Of a stretch of 35,084 nt of DNA, positions 1 through 8,285 are shown piece by piece. The stretch is taken from positions 1 to 35,084 of the forward strand of contig WYAY01000183.1 of NCBI GenBank assembly GCA_011526165.1, in the 5' to 3' direction. This stretch comes from Sulfuritalea sp. GTDB taxonomy: Bacteria; Pseudomonadota; Gammaproteobacteria; Burkholderiales; Rhodocyclaceae. Both the position numbers and the translations under genes were made by a program. Within the stretch, counting starts at the first letter, position 1. Every line of letters starts with the position of its first letter. The notes beneath the pieces are model-generated. The model did not search any database. It was given only the letters and a program-made list of their open reading frames with translations, and was not told the DNA's origin.

Positions 1-3000
1 ACGATGCGGATGTTGCCGCCGTCGCCGCCGTAGGCATTGGCCTGGATCACGCTGTTGTTCAGCACGGTGAAGACGGGGTCGATGTCGATGTTGCCGCCGT
101 TGCCGAAGCCACTGCCCACCGAAGTGGTGATGCGGCTGTCGGTAAGCTGCAGCAGATGGCCCACGCGGAGCGAAATGTTGCCGCCGTCGGCTTCGCTCGC
201 GCTGGTGGCAATCTCCGCGCCGCCGGCGAGAATCAGCGCGCTGTCGGCGGTGATGCCGATGTTGCCGGCCATGCCCGCCCCGGTCGATTCGGCATTGATG
301 CCGGTCGGCGTGCCGTCCGGCCGCCGGCCGGAGAGCAGGATGTTTCCGGCGTTGATGTACACGCTGCCGCCGTCGCCAGCATCCGGCCCCTGGCCGTAGC
401 TTGCGCTGCTGATGCGCGCGCCGTCTTCCAACCGGAGCGAACCGGCATAAATCGTCACGTCGCCGGCCCGGCCCGGCCCCTCGCTCTGGGTGCTGATCAT
501 GGTCGGGTTGCCGTCCGGACCGACCCCGGAGAGCAGCAGCGAACCGGCTAAGATGTCGATGCGGCCCCAGCCGCCCGCGCCCGGCATCCGGCCCAGCGAG
601 CCGCTGGCGATCAGGCCGCCGTCGCGCACTTCCAGACGCGGCGCCTCGATGACGATGTCGCCGGCGAAGGCTTCGCCCTCCGTGTTGGTGAAGATGCCGC
701 TGCGATCGACGGCGCCGTTCTCCCACCGGCGCGTGCCGAGGATGCGCAGGCTCTCGGCAGCCGTCACCTCGATGCGGCCCCACCCCCCCGCCGTTCCGCC
801 GCCGAAGGCGGTGGAACTGATGAAGCCTCCATCCGCCAGTTCGATGTTGCGACCTTCCACCGTGATGGTGCCCGCAGCACCCGGCCCGTTGCTGTCGGAC
901 GAGATGCCGCTGACACGACCGCTCGTCTCGTTGACGCCGGCCACCCGCACCTTCTCCCGTGCCACGATGCGGATGTCGCCACCGCCGCCGGCGCCGGCGG
1001 CGGCGCTGAACGTGCTGCTGGAAATCCCGCCGCCATCGCTCAGGGTCAGGCTGCCGGTGGCGAGTTCGATGCTGCCGGCCTGGCCCGGCCCGTAGGTTTC
1101 CGCCACGAAGGCGCTCGGATAGCCGCTTGTGCCGACGCCCGAAATGGTCGTGGCATTGGCGACATTGATGGAAACATAGCCGCCCGCCCCCGCACCGTCC
1201 ATCTTCCCGAAGGTCGAACTGCCGATCTGGCCGCCGTTGACGAGCGCCAGATCGCCGGCCTCGAACGAAATATAACCGGCCCAGCCCGGCCCGCTGGTGT
1301 TGCTCTTGATGCTGGTGTTCTGGCCATTTTCGCCGCTGCCGGCGATCGTCGCCCGGCCGGACACCGTCGCCGAGATGAAGCCGCCGCTGCCGGCAGCGTC
1401 CATGGTGCCGAAACTGCTGCTGCCGATCTGGCCGCCGGCGCTCATGTCGAGCTGGCCGAGGCCGAGGAAAATGAAGCCGGCATTGCCCGGTCCGGTGCTC
1501 TCGGTAAAGATGCCGCTCGATTCGCGCGCACCGCGGGCACCCACGCCGTCAATCGAGAGGCTGCCGGCATTGATGGACACGGTTCCGCCGCTGCCCGCAT
1601 CCTCGGACGTGGCGAAGGTCGAACTCATGATCTGGCCGCCTTCGGCCAGTTCCACGCGACCCGCCTCGATGTCGATGAAGCCGGCCCAGCCCGGACCATG
1701 CGTATTGGCGCGGATGATGCTGTTCTCTCCGCTCGGCCCGAGGCCGGCGACGCGCACGGTATCGGCGACGGCCAGGCGGATGAAGCCGCCGTCGCCTGCC
1801 CCCGCCCCCGCATACTCGGTCGAATTGCTGATGTTCCCGCCGTCCAGGACATGCACCTGCCCCGCCTCGATGCTGATGAAGCCGGCATTGCCGGCGCCCA
1901 GGCTGCTCGCCTGTATGGTGCTCCGCCTGCCGTTGGCGTTCTCTCCGGTCACCGTCAGCCGTCCCTGCACCTCCGCATAAATGCTGCCGCCCATGCCGGC
2001 GCCGGGCATGGTGCCGACGGTGGCGGCAGAGATGCTGCCGCCATCGGCAAGGGTCAGGTTCTCGGCCGAGACGGTAATGAAGCCGGCATCGCCGGTGGCC
2101 AGGCTCTCCGAAATCAGGGCACTCGGAAAACCCATGGCATCGGCGCCGGCGATGTGGATATCCCGCGCCAGCAGGCCCACCATGCCGCCATAGCCGGCGC
2201 CCGTGGCCAGGCTGCCGATCTGCGCCCCGTCGAACAATCCGACCTGGTTCGCCTGCACATTCACGTTGCCGGCATTGCCCCAGTTCTCGGCGAGGGCGTA
2301 CACCTGGCTGCCGTAGCCCCGGCTGTTTGTGCCATAGGCCAGGAAGGCCTCGTCCGCGTTCAGATAGATGCTGCCGCCCACCGGCGCGCTGCTGCGACTG
2401 AAGACGCGGCTGCCGCCGGCCAGGCTGATATTCCGCGCACCGAGGCGGATATCGCCGCCCGAACCGGACAGATACGCGACGGACTCCACCAGCGAATCGT
2501 CCACCATGTGGAGGTTGCCGCCGAGGGTGTTCATGTAAATGGGGCCGGCGGCCTGGCCCGAAAGATTGTACGAACCGACGCTGGAACGCTCCAGGACGAT
2601 CTCCCCGCCGACGATGCTGATCGACCCGGGCGCCACCCCGCCGGCCGGCAGCGTCTGCACCGAGCTATCGACGAGATGAAGCGTGTCCGCTGCGTTTATA
2701 TCCACCTTCCCGCCGTGGGCGGACAGCACCGCCCCGTCGAGCAGGATGTCGCGCGCCGCCAGGCCGAGGGTGGCATTGGCGCCGACGGACAGGTTCGCGC
2801 CGCGCACCTCGAGCGGCACGCCTGGGCCGAGAAAGCCGAATGCCGCCGGATCGGCCGAGGTCAGCGTGCTGGCGGCCGGGTCGATGCCGGCCGCAAAAAC
2901 GCCGCCGTCGGCGAGGGAAAGATGGCTGGCGGTGCTGAAACGCGCCGAACCGCCGACATCCAGCGTGGCGTTGGGGCCGAAGACGATGCCGGCCGGATTG

Positions 3001-3347
3001 AGGAAATACAGATTCGCGCCGGGAATCGTCGAGGCGATGCGTCCGTCGATGTCGGAACGGCTGCCGCCGGTGACCCGGCCGATGATGTTCGCCACCGTGG
3101 CCGGGCCGGAGAAGGTCGCCGATTCGGCCGCAGTCAGGTTGAACGACGCGAAGGAATGGAACAGGTTGCCGCCCACCTGCCGGCCGAGGTTTGCCCCGAT
3201 GGCGTAATTCGGCCCGGCCAACGCCCCGGCCGCTCCCAGCGAACCGTCCATCACAACGCCGCTCCGCGCCGGCACGGCGCCGGCGAAAAGCACGGCCAGC
3301 GCCACGCCGCACGCCGTCCTGCGGAGACTGACTTTTCTCGCCCTCAT
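1..3347 (-). CDS. TpsA-type filamentous haemagglutinin-like adhesin, C-terminus beyond window
   Basis: This is a large secreted exoprotein of the two-partner secretion family, probably a surface adhesin. The frame is open from the ATG at 3347 to the window edge (about 1,115 codons), so the C-terminus is missing. A signal peptide with a basic start and hydrophobic core covers about residues 1-27. The TPS domain follows, with the family motifs NLFHSF (61-66) and FLNPAG (115-120, then IVFGPN). After it come degenerate repeats of roughly 60-70 residues with a G-rich core, such as GPGxAGxIxIE, then LxxGGxIxSST. These fit a right-handed beta-helix stalk. The start lies 11 bases after the tpsB stop, so the pair should be cotranscribed and the protein exported through that TpsB. 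Haemagglutinin function is a family inference. The cargo end of the protein cannot be judged here. Confidence 0.9.
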   Translation of the reverse strand, partial: MRARKVSLRRTACGVALAVLFAGAVPARSGVVMDGSLGAAGALAGPNYAIGANLGRQVGGNLFHSFASFNLTAAESATFSGPATVANIIGRVTGGSRSDIDGRIASTIPGANLYFLNPAGIVFGPNATLDVGGSARFSTASHLSLADGGVFAAGIDPAASTLTSADPAAFGFLGPGVPLEVRGANLSVGANATLGLAARDILLDGAVLSAHGGKVDINAADTLHLVDSSVQTLPAGGVAPGSISIVGGEIVLERSSVGSYNLSGQAAGPIYMNTLGGNLHMVDDSLVESVAYLSGSGGDIRLGARNISLAGGSRVFSRSSAPVGGSIYLNADEAFLAYGTNSRGYGSQVYALAENWGNAGNVNVQANQVGLFDGAQIGSLATGAGYGGMVGLLARDIHIAGADAMGFPSALISESLATGDAGFITVSAENLTLADGGSISAATVGTMPGAGMGGSIYAEVQGRLTVTGENANGRRSTIQASSLGAGNAGFISIEAGQVHVLDGGNISNSTEYAGAGAGDGGFIRLAVADTVRVAGLGPSGENSIIRANTHGPGWAGFIDIEAGRVELAEGGQIMSSTFATSEDAGSGGTVSINAGSLSIDGVGARGARESSGIFTESTGPGNAGFIFLGLGQLDMSAGGQIGSSSFGTMDAAGSGGFISATVSGRATIAGSGENGQNTSIKSNTSGPGWAGYISFEAGDLALVNGGQIGSSTFGKMDGAGAGGYVSINVANATTISGVGTSGYPSAFVAETYGPGQAGSIELATGSLTLSDGGGISSSTFSAAAGAGGGGDIRIVAREKVRVAGVNETSGRVSGISSDSNGPGAAGTITVEGRNIELADGGFISSTAFGGGTAGGWGRIEVTAAESLRILGTRRWENGAVDRSGIFTNTEGEAFAGDIVIEAPRLEVRDGGLIASGSLGRMPGAGGWGRIDILAGSLLLSGVGPDGNPTMISTQSEGPGRAGDVTIYAGSLRLEDGARISSASYGQGPDAGDGGSVYINAGNILLSGRRPDGTPTGINAESTGAGMAGNIGITADSALILAGGAEIATSASEADGGNISLRVGHLLQLTDSRITTSVGSGFGNGGNIDIDPVFTVLNNSVIQANAYGGDGGNIRI
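3311..3337 (-). repeat. Copy of a short dispersed motif inside the tpsA signal-peptide codons
   Basis: On the minus strand this stretch reads GAAAAGTCAGTC, then TCCGCAGGACGGCGT. It matches the intergenic copy at 32907-32934 in all but about two of 26 positions, and the copy at 15493-15520 less well. Here it encodes residues 5-13 of the TpsA signal peptide. Its function is unknown. Confidence 0.45.
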
Positions 3348-3358
3348 GTCATCCCCCC

Positions 3359-5095
3359 TCAGAAATGCTTCTGCAGCACCAGGCGGAAATGGACGCCCCG
3401 GTCCTGGGCATCGTCTCCCGCCTGCATCGCCCGGCGGCGCAGGCCGGCCCAATACAGCTGCGCGTAACTGTCCGCGCTGATATCCCAGCGCACGCCGGGT
3501 CCCGCGCCCCACAGACGCTCCCCGGCGTCACCCGCGCCCTTGTCCTTGTCCCAGGCCCGCCCGGCGTCCGCGAAGAGGGCCAGCGACACCCTGCCATCCT
3601 CCGGCAACACGGACAGTCCCGGCAACGGCAGGCGCGCGACCGGGAAACGCCATTCTGCAGAAGCCGCCCAGCCGCGGTCGCGGATCAGCCGATTCTCGCG
3701 GAATCCGCGCACGCTGTCGGCGCCGCCGACGGCGAACTTCTCCAGCGGCAGCAAGGCCGAATCGGCAGCCTGGGCGTCCGCGCGCAGGACCAGCTGCGCG
3801 CCGGCCTCGCTCACCCGCCGTACCCACTGCGCCTGGAACAGCGCGGCGGTAAAGCGCGAATCCGGCGTGCCGTCGCGATTCACCGTGGAACCGAAGGCGT
3901 CCAGGCCGCGGCTCAGCACGGCGCGCGCGGAAAACACCTCGTCGCGCCCGCGCGCCAGCCATTCCGCCGACAGGCGCAGCGCGGCCACCTCGCTGCGGCC
4001 GTTGCGCACGCCCGGGGAAAAGGAGAACGGCACGCCGCCCAGCCGGGTTTCCGCCTCCCGCAGCGCCAGCGCCGCCCCCAGCGTCAGGCCGTGCCGCAGC
4101 GTGCGAAAGACGGGATGGCGCAGGCCGATCTCGGTGGTCTGCGAGCGGCTGTCGATGTCGAGGGCATCGAAGGGCGCCTCGATGACCGCCGCATTGTTGC
4201 GTTCGTGGCGCAGCGTCAGCGTGGTATCGGCGGCATTCAGCGGCAGCGAAGCCTGCAGCGCATGGTCGCCCAGCCCGCGCGTCCGGCCCAGGCGCAGCGA
4301 CCAGGCGTCGCCGCGGCCCAGCAGGTTGCGCACCGCGCCGAGCAGTTCCAGCCGCTCCGAGCCGACGCTCGGCGAACGATGGTTGGCGAAGGCGAGCCCC
4401 AGCGTATGGCGCGGCGCCTCGGTCACCGCCACCCGCAGCACGCTGCTGCCGGGGCGCTCGCCCGGCGCCAGTTCGGCATTCACGCGTTCGATCTGCGGGT
4501 TCTGCAGCAGCAACTGCATGCGCTCCTGCAGGGCGCCGACGTTGAGCGGCGGGCCGGCGCCTTGCATCAGCCGGGCGCCGATGAATTCCGGTTCGAAACG
4601 ATGCGCCCCGCCGACAATGACCTCGTCGAGCGTCCCCTCGACGATGCGGATGGAGACGACGCCATCCTGCACTGCCTGGTCGGGAACCAGCGCGCCGGAG
4701 TTCACATAACCCGCGGCGACATAGCGCCGGGTCAGCCGCAGGCGCAGTTCCTCCAGATCCTCGCTGCCGATCGGGCGGTTCAGAAAAGGCGCCGCCTCAG
4801 CCTCGAGTTCGGCGGCGGAAAACACGCTGCTGCCGGAGATCTCGAAGCGCCGTACCGTCAATTGCAGGCCGGACGAGAGTTTGTCCTGCTGGGTTTCCAG
4901 CGCCGCCGGATCGGGCAGTTCGAAGACCGGGCCGGCCGCCTCCCGCCCCAGGCGCGGCCGTTCCAGGCCGGAGGGGGCACCCAGCCGTTCGGGGGCGGTC
5001 AGCGCTTGTCCGAAGACGGCGGGGGACGCGAAAACGATCGGCAATGCCGCCCATGCCCGCTGCAGCAGCACTCGTCGAAAGGCGTCAACCCGCAT
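3359..5095 (-). CDS. TpsB outer-membrane transporter (ShlB/FhaC family)
   Basis: This is the outer-membrane beta-barrel that secretes and often activates its TpsA partner. The 578-residue product has a signal peptide (about 1-30, ending VFGQA). A ShlB-type POTRA region spans about 78-160 (VRRFEISGSSVFS through IRIVEGTLDEV), followed by a C-terminal barrel with the family motif VRGF at 462-465. It ends in a terminal Phe, typical of outer-membrane proteins. The frame is open upstream to 5185, but I chose the ATG at 5095. It has an AGGGGAA ribosome-binding site six bases away and gives a clean signal peptide. A candidate promoter lies just upstream. The order tpsB then tpsA, 11 bases apart, is a standard arrangement. 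The substrate is inferred from adjacency. Confidence 0.93.
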   Translation of the reverse strand: MRVDAFRRVLLQRAWAALPIVFASPAVFGQALTAPERLGAPSGLERPRLGREAAGPVFELPDPAALETQQDKLSSGLQLTVRRFEISGSSVFSAAELEAEAAPFLNRPIGSEDLEELRLRLTRRYVAAGYVNSGALVPDQAVQDGVVSIRIVEGTLDEVIVGGAHRFEPEFIGARLMQGAGPPLNVGALQERMQLLLQNPQIERVNAELAPGERPGSSVLRVAVTEAPRHTLGLAFANHRSPSVGSERLELLGAVRNLLGRGDAWSLRLGRTRGLGDHALQASLPLNAADTTLTLRHERNNAAVIEAPFDALDIDSRSQTTEIGLRHPVFRTLRHGLTLGAALALREAETRLGGVPFSFSPGVRNGRSEVAALRLSAEWLARGRDEVFSARAVLSRGLDAFGSTVNRDGTPDSRFTAALFQAQWVRRVSEAGAQLVLRADAQAADSALLPLEKFAVGGADSVRGFRENRLIRDRGWAASAEWRFPVARLPLPGLSVLPEDGRVSLALFADAGRAWDKDKGAGDAGERLWGAGPGVRWDISADSYAQLYWAGLRRRAMQAGDDAQDRGVHFRLVLQKHF

Positions 5096-5156
5096 GAGTT
5101 CCCCTATCCAGTTCCAGTTGCGACCGGTCCGCCAGAAACGCGCTTGGCGCCAGCCT

Positions 5157-5185
5157 ATGATGGATGCGTTTGGTGTCCCGTGCAA
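5157..5185 (-). promoter_or_regulatory. Candidate sigma-70 promoter for the tpsB-tpsA operon
   Basis: On the minus strand TTGCAC (5180-5185) and CATCAT (5157-5162) are separated by 17 bases and lie about 60 bases before the tpsB ATG. The -35 match is three of six and the -10 match four of six, so this is a weak prediction supported mainly by position in the 150-base gap. Confidence 0.35.
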
Positions 5186-5207
5186 GTCTCGCGGCCTGCG
5201 AATCGCT

Positions 5208-5230
5208 GCTGCGGCGCATCCTGCCGCAGC
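5208..5230. repeat. Perfect 8-bp inverted repeat between the TylF-like gene and tpsB
   Basis: GCTGCGGC (5208-5215) and GCCGCAGC (5223-5230) form an 8-bp stem with a 7-base loop. It lies 15 bases after the stop of the upstream minus-strand methyltransferase gene. No T-tract follows, so it could be a Rho-type 3' end structure or an operator rather than a classical terminator. Confidence 0.5.
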
Positions 5231-5245
5231 CTGGCGCGGCGCCGC

Positions 5246-6286
5246 TCAGGCGGGGCTATCCGTGCCGTCCGGCTTGCGCCAGTAAACGCCCACACCGTCG
5301 ATTTCATGCAAGTCCGCCACGATGGCGCCGGCCGTCATGAAATCGTGCACGGCCTGCCGGCACCCTTCCACGACATGGTAGTCGTCGATGATGACGAATC
5401 CGCCGGGAGACAGTTTGCCGTAAAGGCTCTCCAGGGCAATGATGGTCGACTCGTACATGTCGCCATCGAGCCGCAGCAGCGCCAGCCGCTCGACCGGTGC
5501 GCCGGGCAGGGTGTCCCTGAACCAGCCCTTCAGGAAACGGACTTGATCGTCAAGCAGGCCATATTTTTCGAAATTCCGCTTGACCTCCTCCAGGCCGACA
5601 GCGAGTTCCACAAAGGTATGGAAGGTATCGTTTGCATCGGCCGGAAACCGTCCTGCATCGGGCGGCGGCAATCCCTCGAAGGAATCGGCCAGCCAGACAC
5701 GCCGGTCATGGATGCCGAAGGCATTGAGCACCCCCCGCATGAGGATGCACGCACCGCCGCGCCAGACGCCCGTCTCGATGAAGTCGCCGGGAATCTCCTC
5801 CCTCAGCACCCGCTCGGCAAGTGTGCGTATGTTGGCCAGGCGCGCCCGGCCGATCATCGTGTGCGCCCGCGAGGGCCAGTCCCAGCCGTACTGCCGCAGC
5901 ACCGGATCGAAGGATTCCTGTCCCAGGGTATTCAGGGGCGGGTCTTCGTAAATGCTCCCGGTGAGGCAATCCTGCAAAAGGACCAGATAGCGGTCGATCA
6001 AGCGATAGCGGTCCTTCGCCAGCGCCTGAAGGCGGTTGGCCAGCTCCTGGTGGTTGTCGGCCAGGCTTTGGTGGTTGTCGGCCAGGCGCTGATGGTTGTC
6101 GGCCAGTTGGCGATGCGACGCCGCCAGTTTGTGGATCTGCTCAATGAGTTGGAGCCGCGCATCGGCAAGCATGCCGCGCTCGGCAACCGCCCGCGCCAGC
6201 TCCCGTCGATACCAGCGCGGCTTGCCAAGCAAAGGATCGACCGCGTCGAGCAGCCTGGTAGCCAAAGAATGCAACTTGCCGTTCAT
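5246..6286 (-). CDS. TylF/MycF-like O-methyltransferase with N-terminal coiled coil
   Basis: This is probably a SAM- and metal-dependent sugar O-methyltransferase of the macrocin O-methyltransferase family. The 346-residue product has the SAM-site motif ETGVWRGG (171-178), LADSFEGLP (199-207), and the acidic metal-site motifs LDGDMYES (273-280) and DDYH (301-304). The catalytic part starts near residue 110. The preceding 50 residues are a predicted coiled coil with heptads of the form LADNHQx. TylF enzymes are usually near 250 residues, so the N-terminal part is an addition. The ATG at 6286 was chosen although no strong ribosome-binding site is visible, because the frame further upstream only shadows the next gene. 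Its place after an acyltransferase and another methyltransferase suggests glycan decoration. The substrate is unknown. Confidence 0.85.
   Translation of the reverse strand: MNGKLHSLATRLLDAVDPLLGKPRWYRRELARAVAERGMLADARLQLIEQIHKLAASHRQLADNHQRLADNHQSLADNHQELANRLQALAKDRYRLIDRYLVLLQDCLTGSIYEDPPLNTLGQESFDPVLRQYGWDWPSRAHTMIGRARLANIRTLAERVLREEIPGDFIETGVWRGGACILMRGVLNAFGIHDRRVWLADSFEGLPPPDAGRFPADANDTFHTFVELAVGLEEVKRNFEKYGLLDDQVRFLKGWFRDTLPGAPVERLALLRLDGDMYESTIIALESLYGKLSPGGFVIIDDYHVVEGCRQAVHDFMTAGAIVADLHEIDGVGVYWRKPDGTDSPA
6051..6113 (-). repeat. Three tandem 21-bp units encoding coiled-coil heptads
   Basis: Units at 6051-6071, 6072-6092 and 6093-6113 each begin TGGTTGTCGGCCAG on the plus strand and encode seven residues (LADNHQ plus one variable residue) on the minus strand. 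The unit length equals one heptad, so changes in copy number keep both the frame and the coiled-coil register. Confidence 0.9.
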
Positions 6287-6389
6287 GCCAGCGGAAGCGG
6301 GGGCAGGGGGGTCGGACAATCCGGGGAGGGCATTATCCGTGATTTGCGTCTGGCTGTAACCCCCCCGCGCGAAAGCGCGCCCGGCCGGC

Positions 6390-7454
6390 CTACGTCCGCC
6401 CGGCCCGCCCGCCGACATAGTGGCTGTCGCGGCGCAGAAACGGCAGCTCGACCAGATGCCACATGCAGAAGGCCGCCGCCAGCGCCAGCGCAACCGCCGT
6501 CGCCAGGAACGCGAGCGGCTGCCCGCGCAGCCAGCCCTCCTGGACCAGCAGTTGGACGATCGGAAAATGCAGCACATACAGGCCGTAGGAAAAATCCCCG
6601 TAACGCGCCCAGTTGCCGGCGGACAGGAAAAGCCCGCAACACACCACCACGGTCGCCAGCGCAAACGGCTCGAGAACCGGCAACGGCACCGACCGGTCGG
6701 CAACCAGGATCAGCAGCGCGGGCAGGGCGAACCAGGCCGGGCGTCGCTCCAGCAAGGGCAGGTAATAGAAAAAGAAGGCGCCCGAAACGAAATACGACAT
6801 TTGCCCGGGAAGCTGCCGGGCAAGCTCCGCATAGAGTGCCCCGCCGCCGCGCGATGCCAGCGCCGACAGGATCCACTCGTAGGCCACCGACGCGACGTAT
6901 ATCGCCGCCAGCACCGCGAAGCGGCCGTGCCGGCGCGAAAGCCAGACGCAGACCGGCACCGCCAGATAGAACATCGCCTCGATTTTCAGGGTCCACAATG
7001 CGCCATTCACCGCGGCGACGGGATTGCCGGCAAAAACGCCGGGCAGCGTTGGCTGCAGGAAGTTCAGGAAGGCCAGGTTCGCCGCAACGTACTTCAGCCA
7101 GTCCGGCGAGAAGAAATAGTCCCGCGCCGCGAGCGAACTGAACGGGGCAAGCCCGACGGCGCACAGCAGGACGACGGCGCAATAGGCGGGATAGATGCGC
7201 CTGACGCGCTTGCCGGCATACTCCGCCAGCGTGCGGCTGCGCTCGAAGCTCATGAAGACGAGAAAGCCGCTGACGACGAAAAAGGCCTTCACCGCCACCG
7301 TCGAAGAGAGGACGCGATCGATCCAGGCCAATTCGGCGCGGCCGGACAGGTTGGCGACATGGACCAGGCAAACCGCTCCGGCGAACAGCAGGCGCAACAG
7401 GTCGAAGCTGTTGTCCTCGAGCCGACGGCTGGCGGGAACCGGCTGGATCGTCAT
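6390..7454 (-). CDS. Acyltransferase-3 family membrane protein (OafA-like)
   Basis: This is an integral inner-membrane acyltransferase, probably adding acetyl or another acyl group to a sugar. The 354-residue length and roughly ten hydrophobic segments fit the family. Recognisable elements are LVHVANLSG near residue 30 with the conserved His at 32, FFVVSGFLVF (58-67), KRVRRIYPAY (82-91) and a central KIEAMFYL. The C-terminus is a short basic tail with no SGNH hydrolase domain. The ATG at 7454 lies 21 bases after the preceding CmcI-like gene, and only a weak GGCGG precedes it. The position between two methyltransferase genes and close to a Wzm/Wzt exporter suggests modification of the exported glycan. 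The acceptor cannot be read from the sequence. Confidence 0.9.
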   Translation of the reverse strand: MTIQPVPASRRLEDNSFDLLRLLFAGAVCLVHVANLSGRAELAWIDRVLSSTVAVKAFFVVSGFLVFMSFERSRTLAEYAGKRVRRIYPAYCAVVLLCAVGLAPFSSLAARDYFFSPDWLKYVAANLAFLNFLQPTLPGVFAGNPVAAVNGALWTLKIEAMFYLAVPVCVWLSRRHGRFAVLAAIYVASVAYEWILSALASRGGGALYAELARQLPGQMSYFVSGAFFFYYLPLLERRPAWFALPALLILVADRSVPLPVLEPFALATVVVCCGLFLSAGNWARYGDFSYGLYVLHFPIVQLLVQEGWLRGQPLAFLATAVALALAAAFCMWHLVELPFLRRDSHYVGGRAGRT

Positions 7455-7475
7455 CCGCCGACGGCAAACCGGCTG

Positions 7476-8255
7476 TCAGCCGGTCGTGGGCAGACGCAGC
7501 AGCCATGCGTCCGGCCAATAAGTCAAGGTCTCGACGACATGCTCCTCGCCAAACAGCGCCCGGGGCCGCCGTATGGCGAACTCCGCATGGCGTGCCGCGA
7601 AATCGCGCGCCGCCTCGGCGGGATTGTCCTCGCGCCACTGCGGCAAGCCGTTCGGCGTATCGGCGAGAACGCCCATCACGCCGTCGGTCGCCACCATATA
7701 GCAGCCCTCCGCCACCAAATCCGCATACGCCTCCAGCTCCCGCAGCACATGCGCCCGGGAGTGATCGCTGTCGAGGAACACGAACGCCCTTTCGCCGGGC
7801 CGGATCAAACGGCGCACCGCCGCGACGGTGTCCTGGGCGGCGGAATCCCCCTCGATCAGCGTCACCAGGTCGGCGAACGGCCCCGCCTCCACCGCCCGCC
7901 TGACCTCGGCGGAAATCGTGATGTCGATGGAAATCACCCGGCCATGGCCGAGCAGGCGGCAGACCGAGGCGAAGAAGGCCGTGCTGCCGCCGCCATGCAC
8001 GCCGGTCTCCACGATGACGTCCGGACGCAGCGCAACCAGCACCTCCTGCAAGCGCAGCACATCCTCGGGAAACTGCATCATCTGCAGGCCGAACCAGGAA
8101 AACGAACGCCAGTGCATCTGGTTCCACTGCTGGCGCAGCCAGACATCCGACACGGCGCGAAAGCCTTCGCCCGAATACAGGGGAAATGTCCGCTCCGGCG
8201 CATCGGGCCGGCTGCACGTCACGGTGCCCGCTTCCGTATCGATGACGAGCTTCAT
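7476..8255 (-). CDS. CmcI/cephalosporin hydroxylase-like SAM methyltransferase
   Basis: The 259-residue product has the class I SAM-binding motif ETGVHGGGST (83-92), the second-strand acidic motif SIDI (109-112), LDSDHS (161-166) and a late Asp in ATDG (191). This pattern is typical of the CmcI/rhamnosyl O-methyltransferase family. Despite the family name, members found in polysaccharide loci are usually thought to be sugar O-methyltransferases. It starts at the ATG at 8255, 30 bases after the Wzt ATPase gene, without a strong ribosome-binding site. It may make a terminal methyl cap read by the C-terminal domain of the neighbouring ATPase. That link is inferred from context. Confidence 0.85.
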   Translation of the reverse strand: MKLVIDTEAGTVTCSRPDAPERTFPLYSGEGFRAVSDVWLRQQWNQMHWRSFSWFGLQMMQFPEDVLRLQEVLVALRPDVIVETGVHGGGSTAFFASVCRLLGHGRVISIDITISAEVRRAVEAGPFADLVTLIEGDSAAQDTVAAVRRLIRPGERAFVFLDSDHSRAHVLRELEAYADLVAEGCYMVATDGVMGVLADTPNGLPQWREDNPAEAARDFAARHAEFAIRRPRALFGEEHVVETLTYWPDAWLLRLPTTG

Positions 8256-8285
8256 GCCCGTTGCTGCCGCCCCGCGGCCCTCGTT

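Noticed and set aside
6051-6113. Tandem 21-bp repeat as a possible CRISPR array
   Set aside because: The units are contiguous without spacers, in frame with a methyltransferase gene, and encode coiled-coil heptads.
3365-7141. Long plus-strand open frame across tpsB and two enzyme genes
   Set aside because: It lies antisense to well-supported genes, shows no recognisable motif, and is full of Arg/Gln/Ala as expected from reading a G+C-rich gene on the wrong strand.
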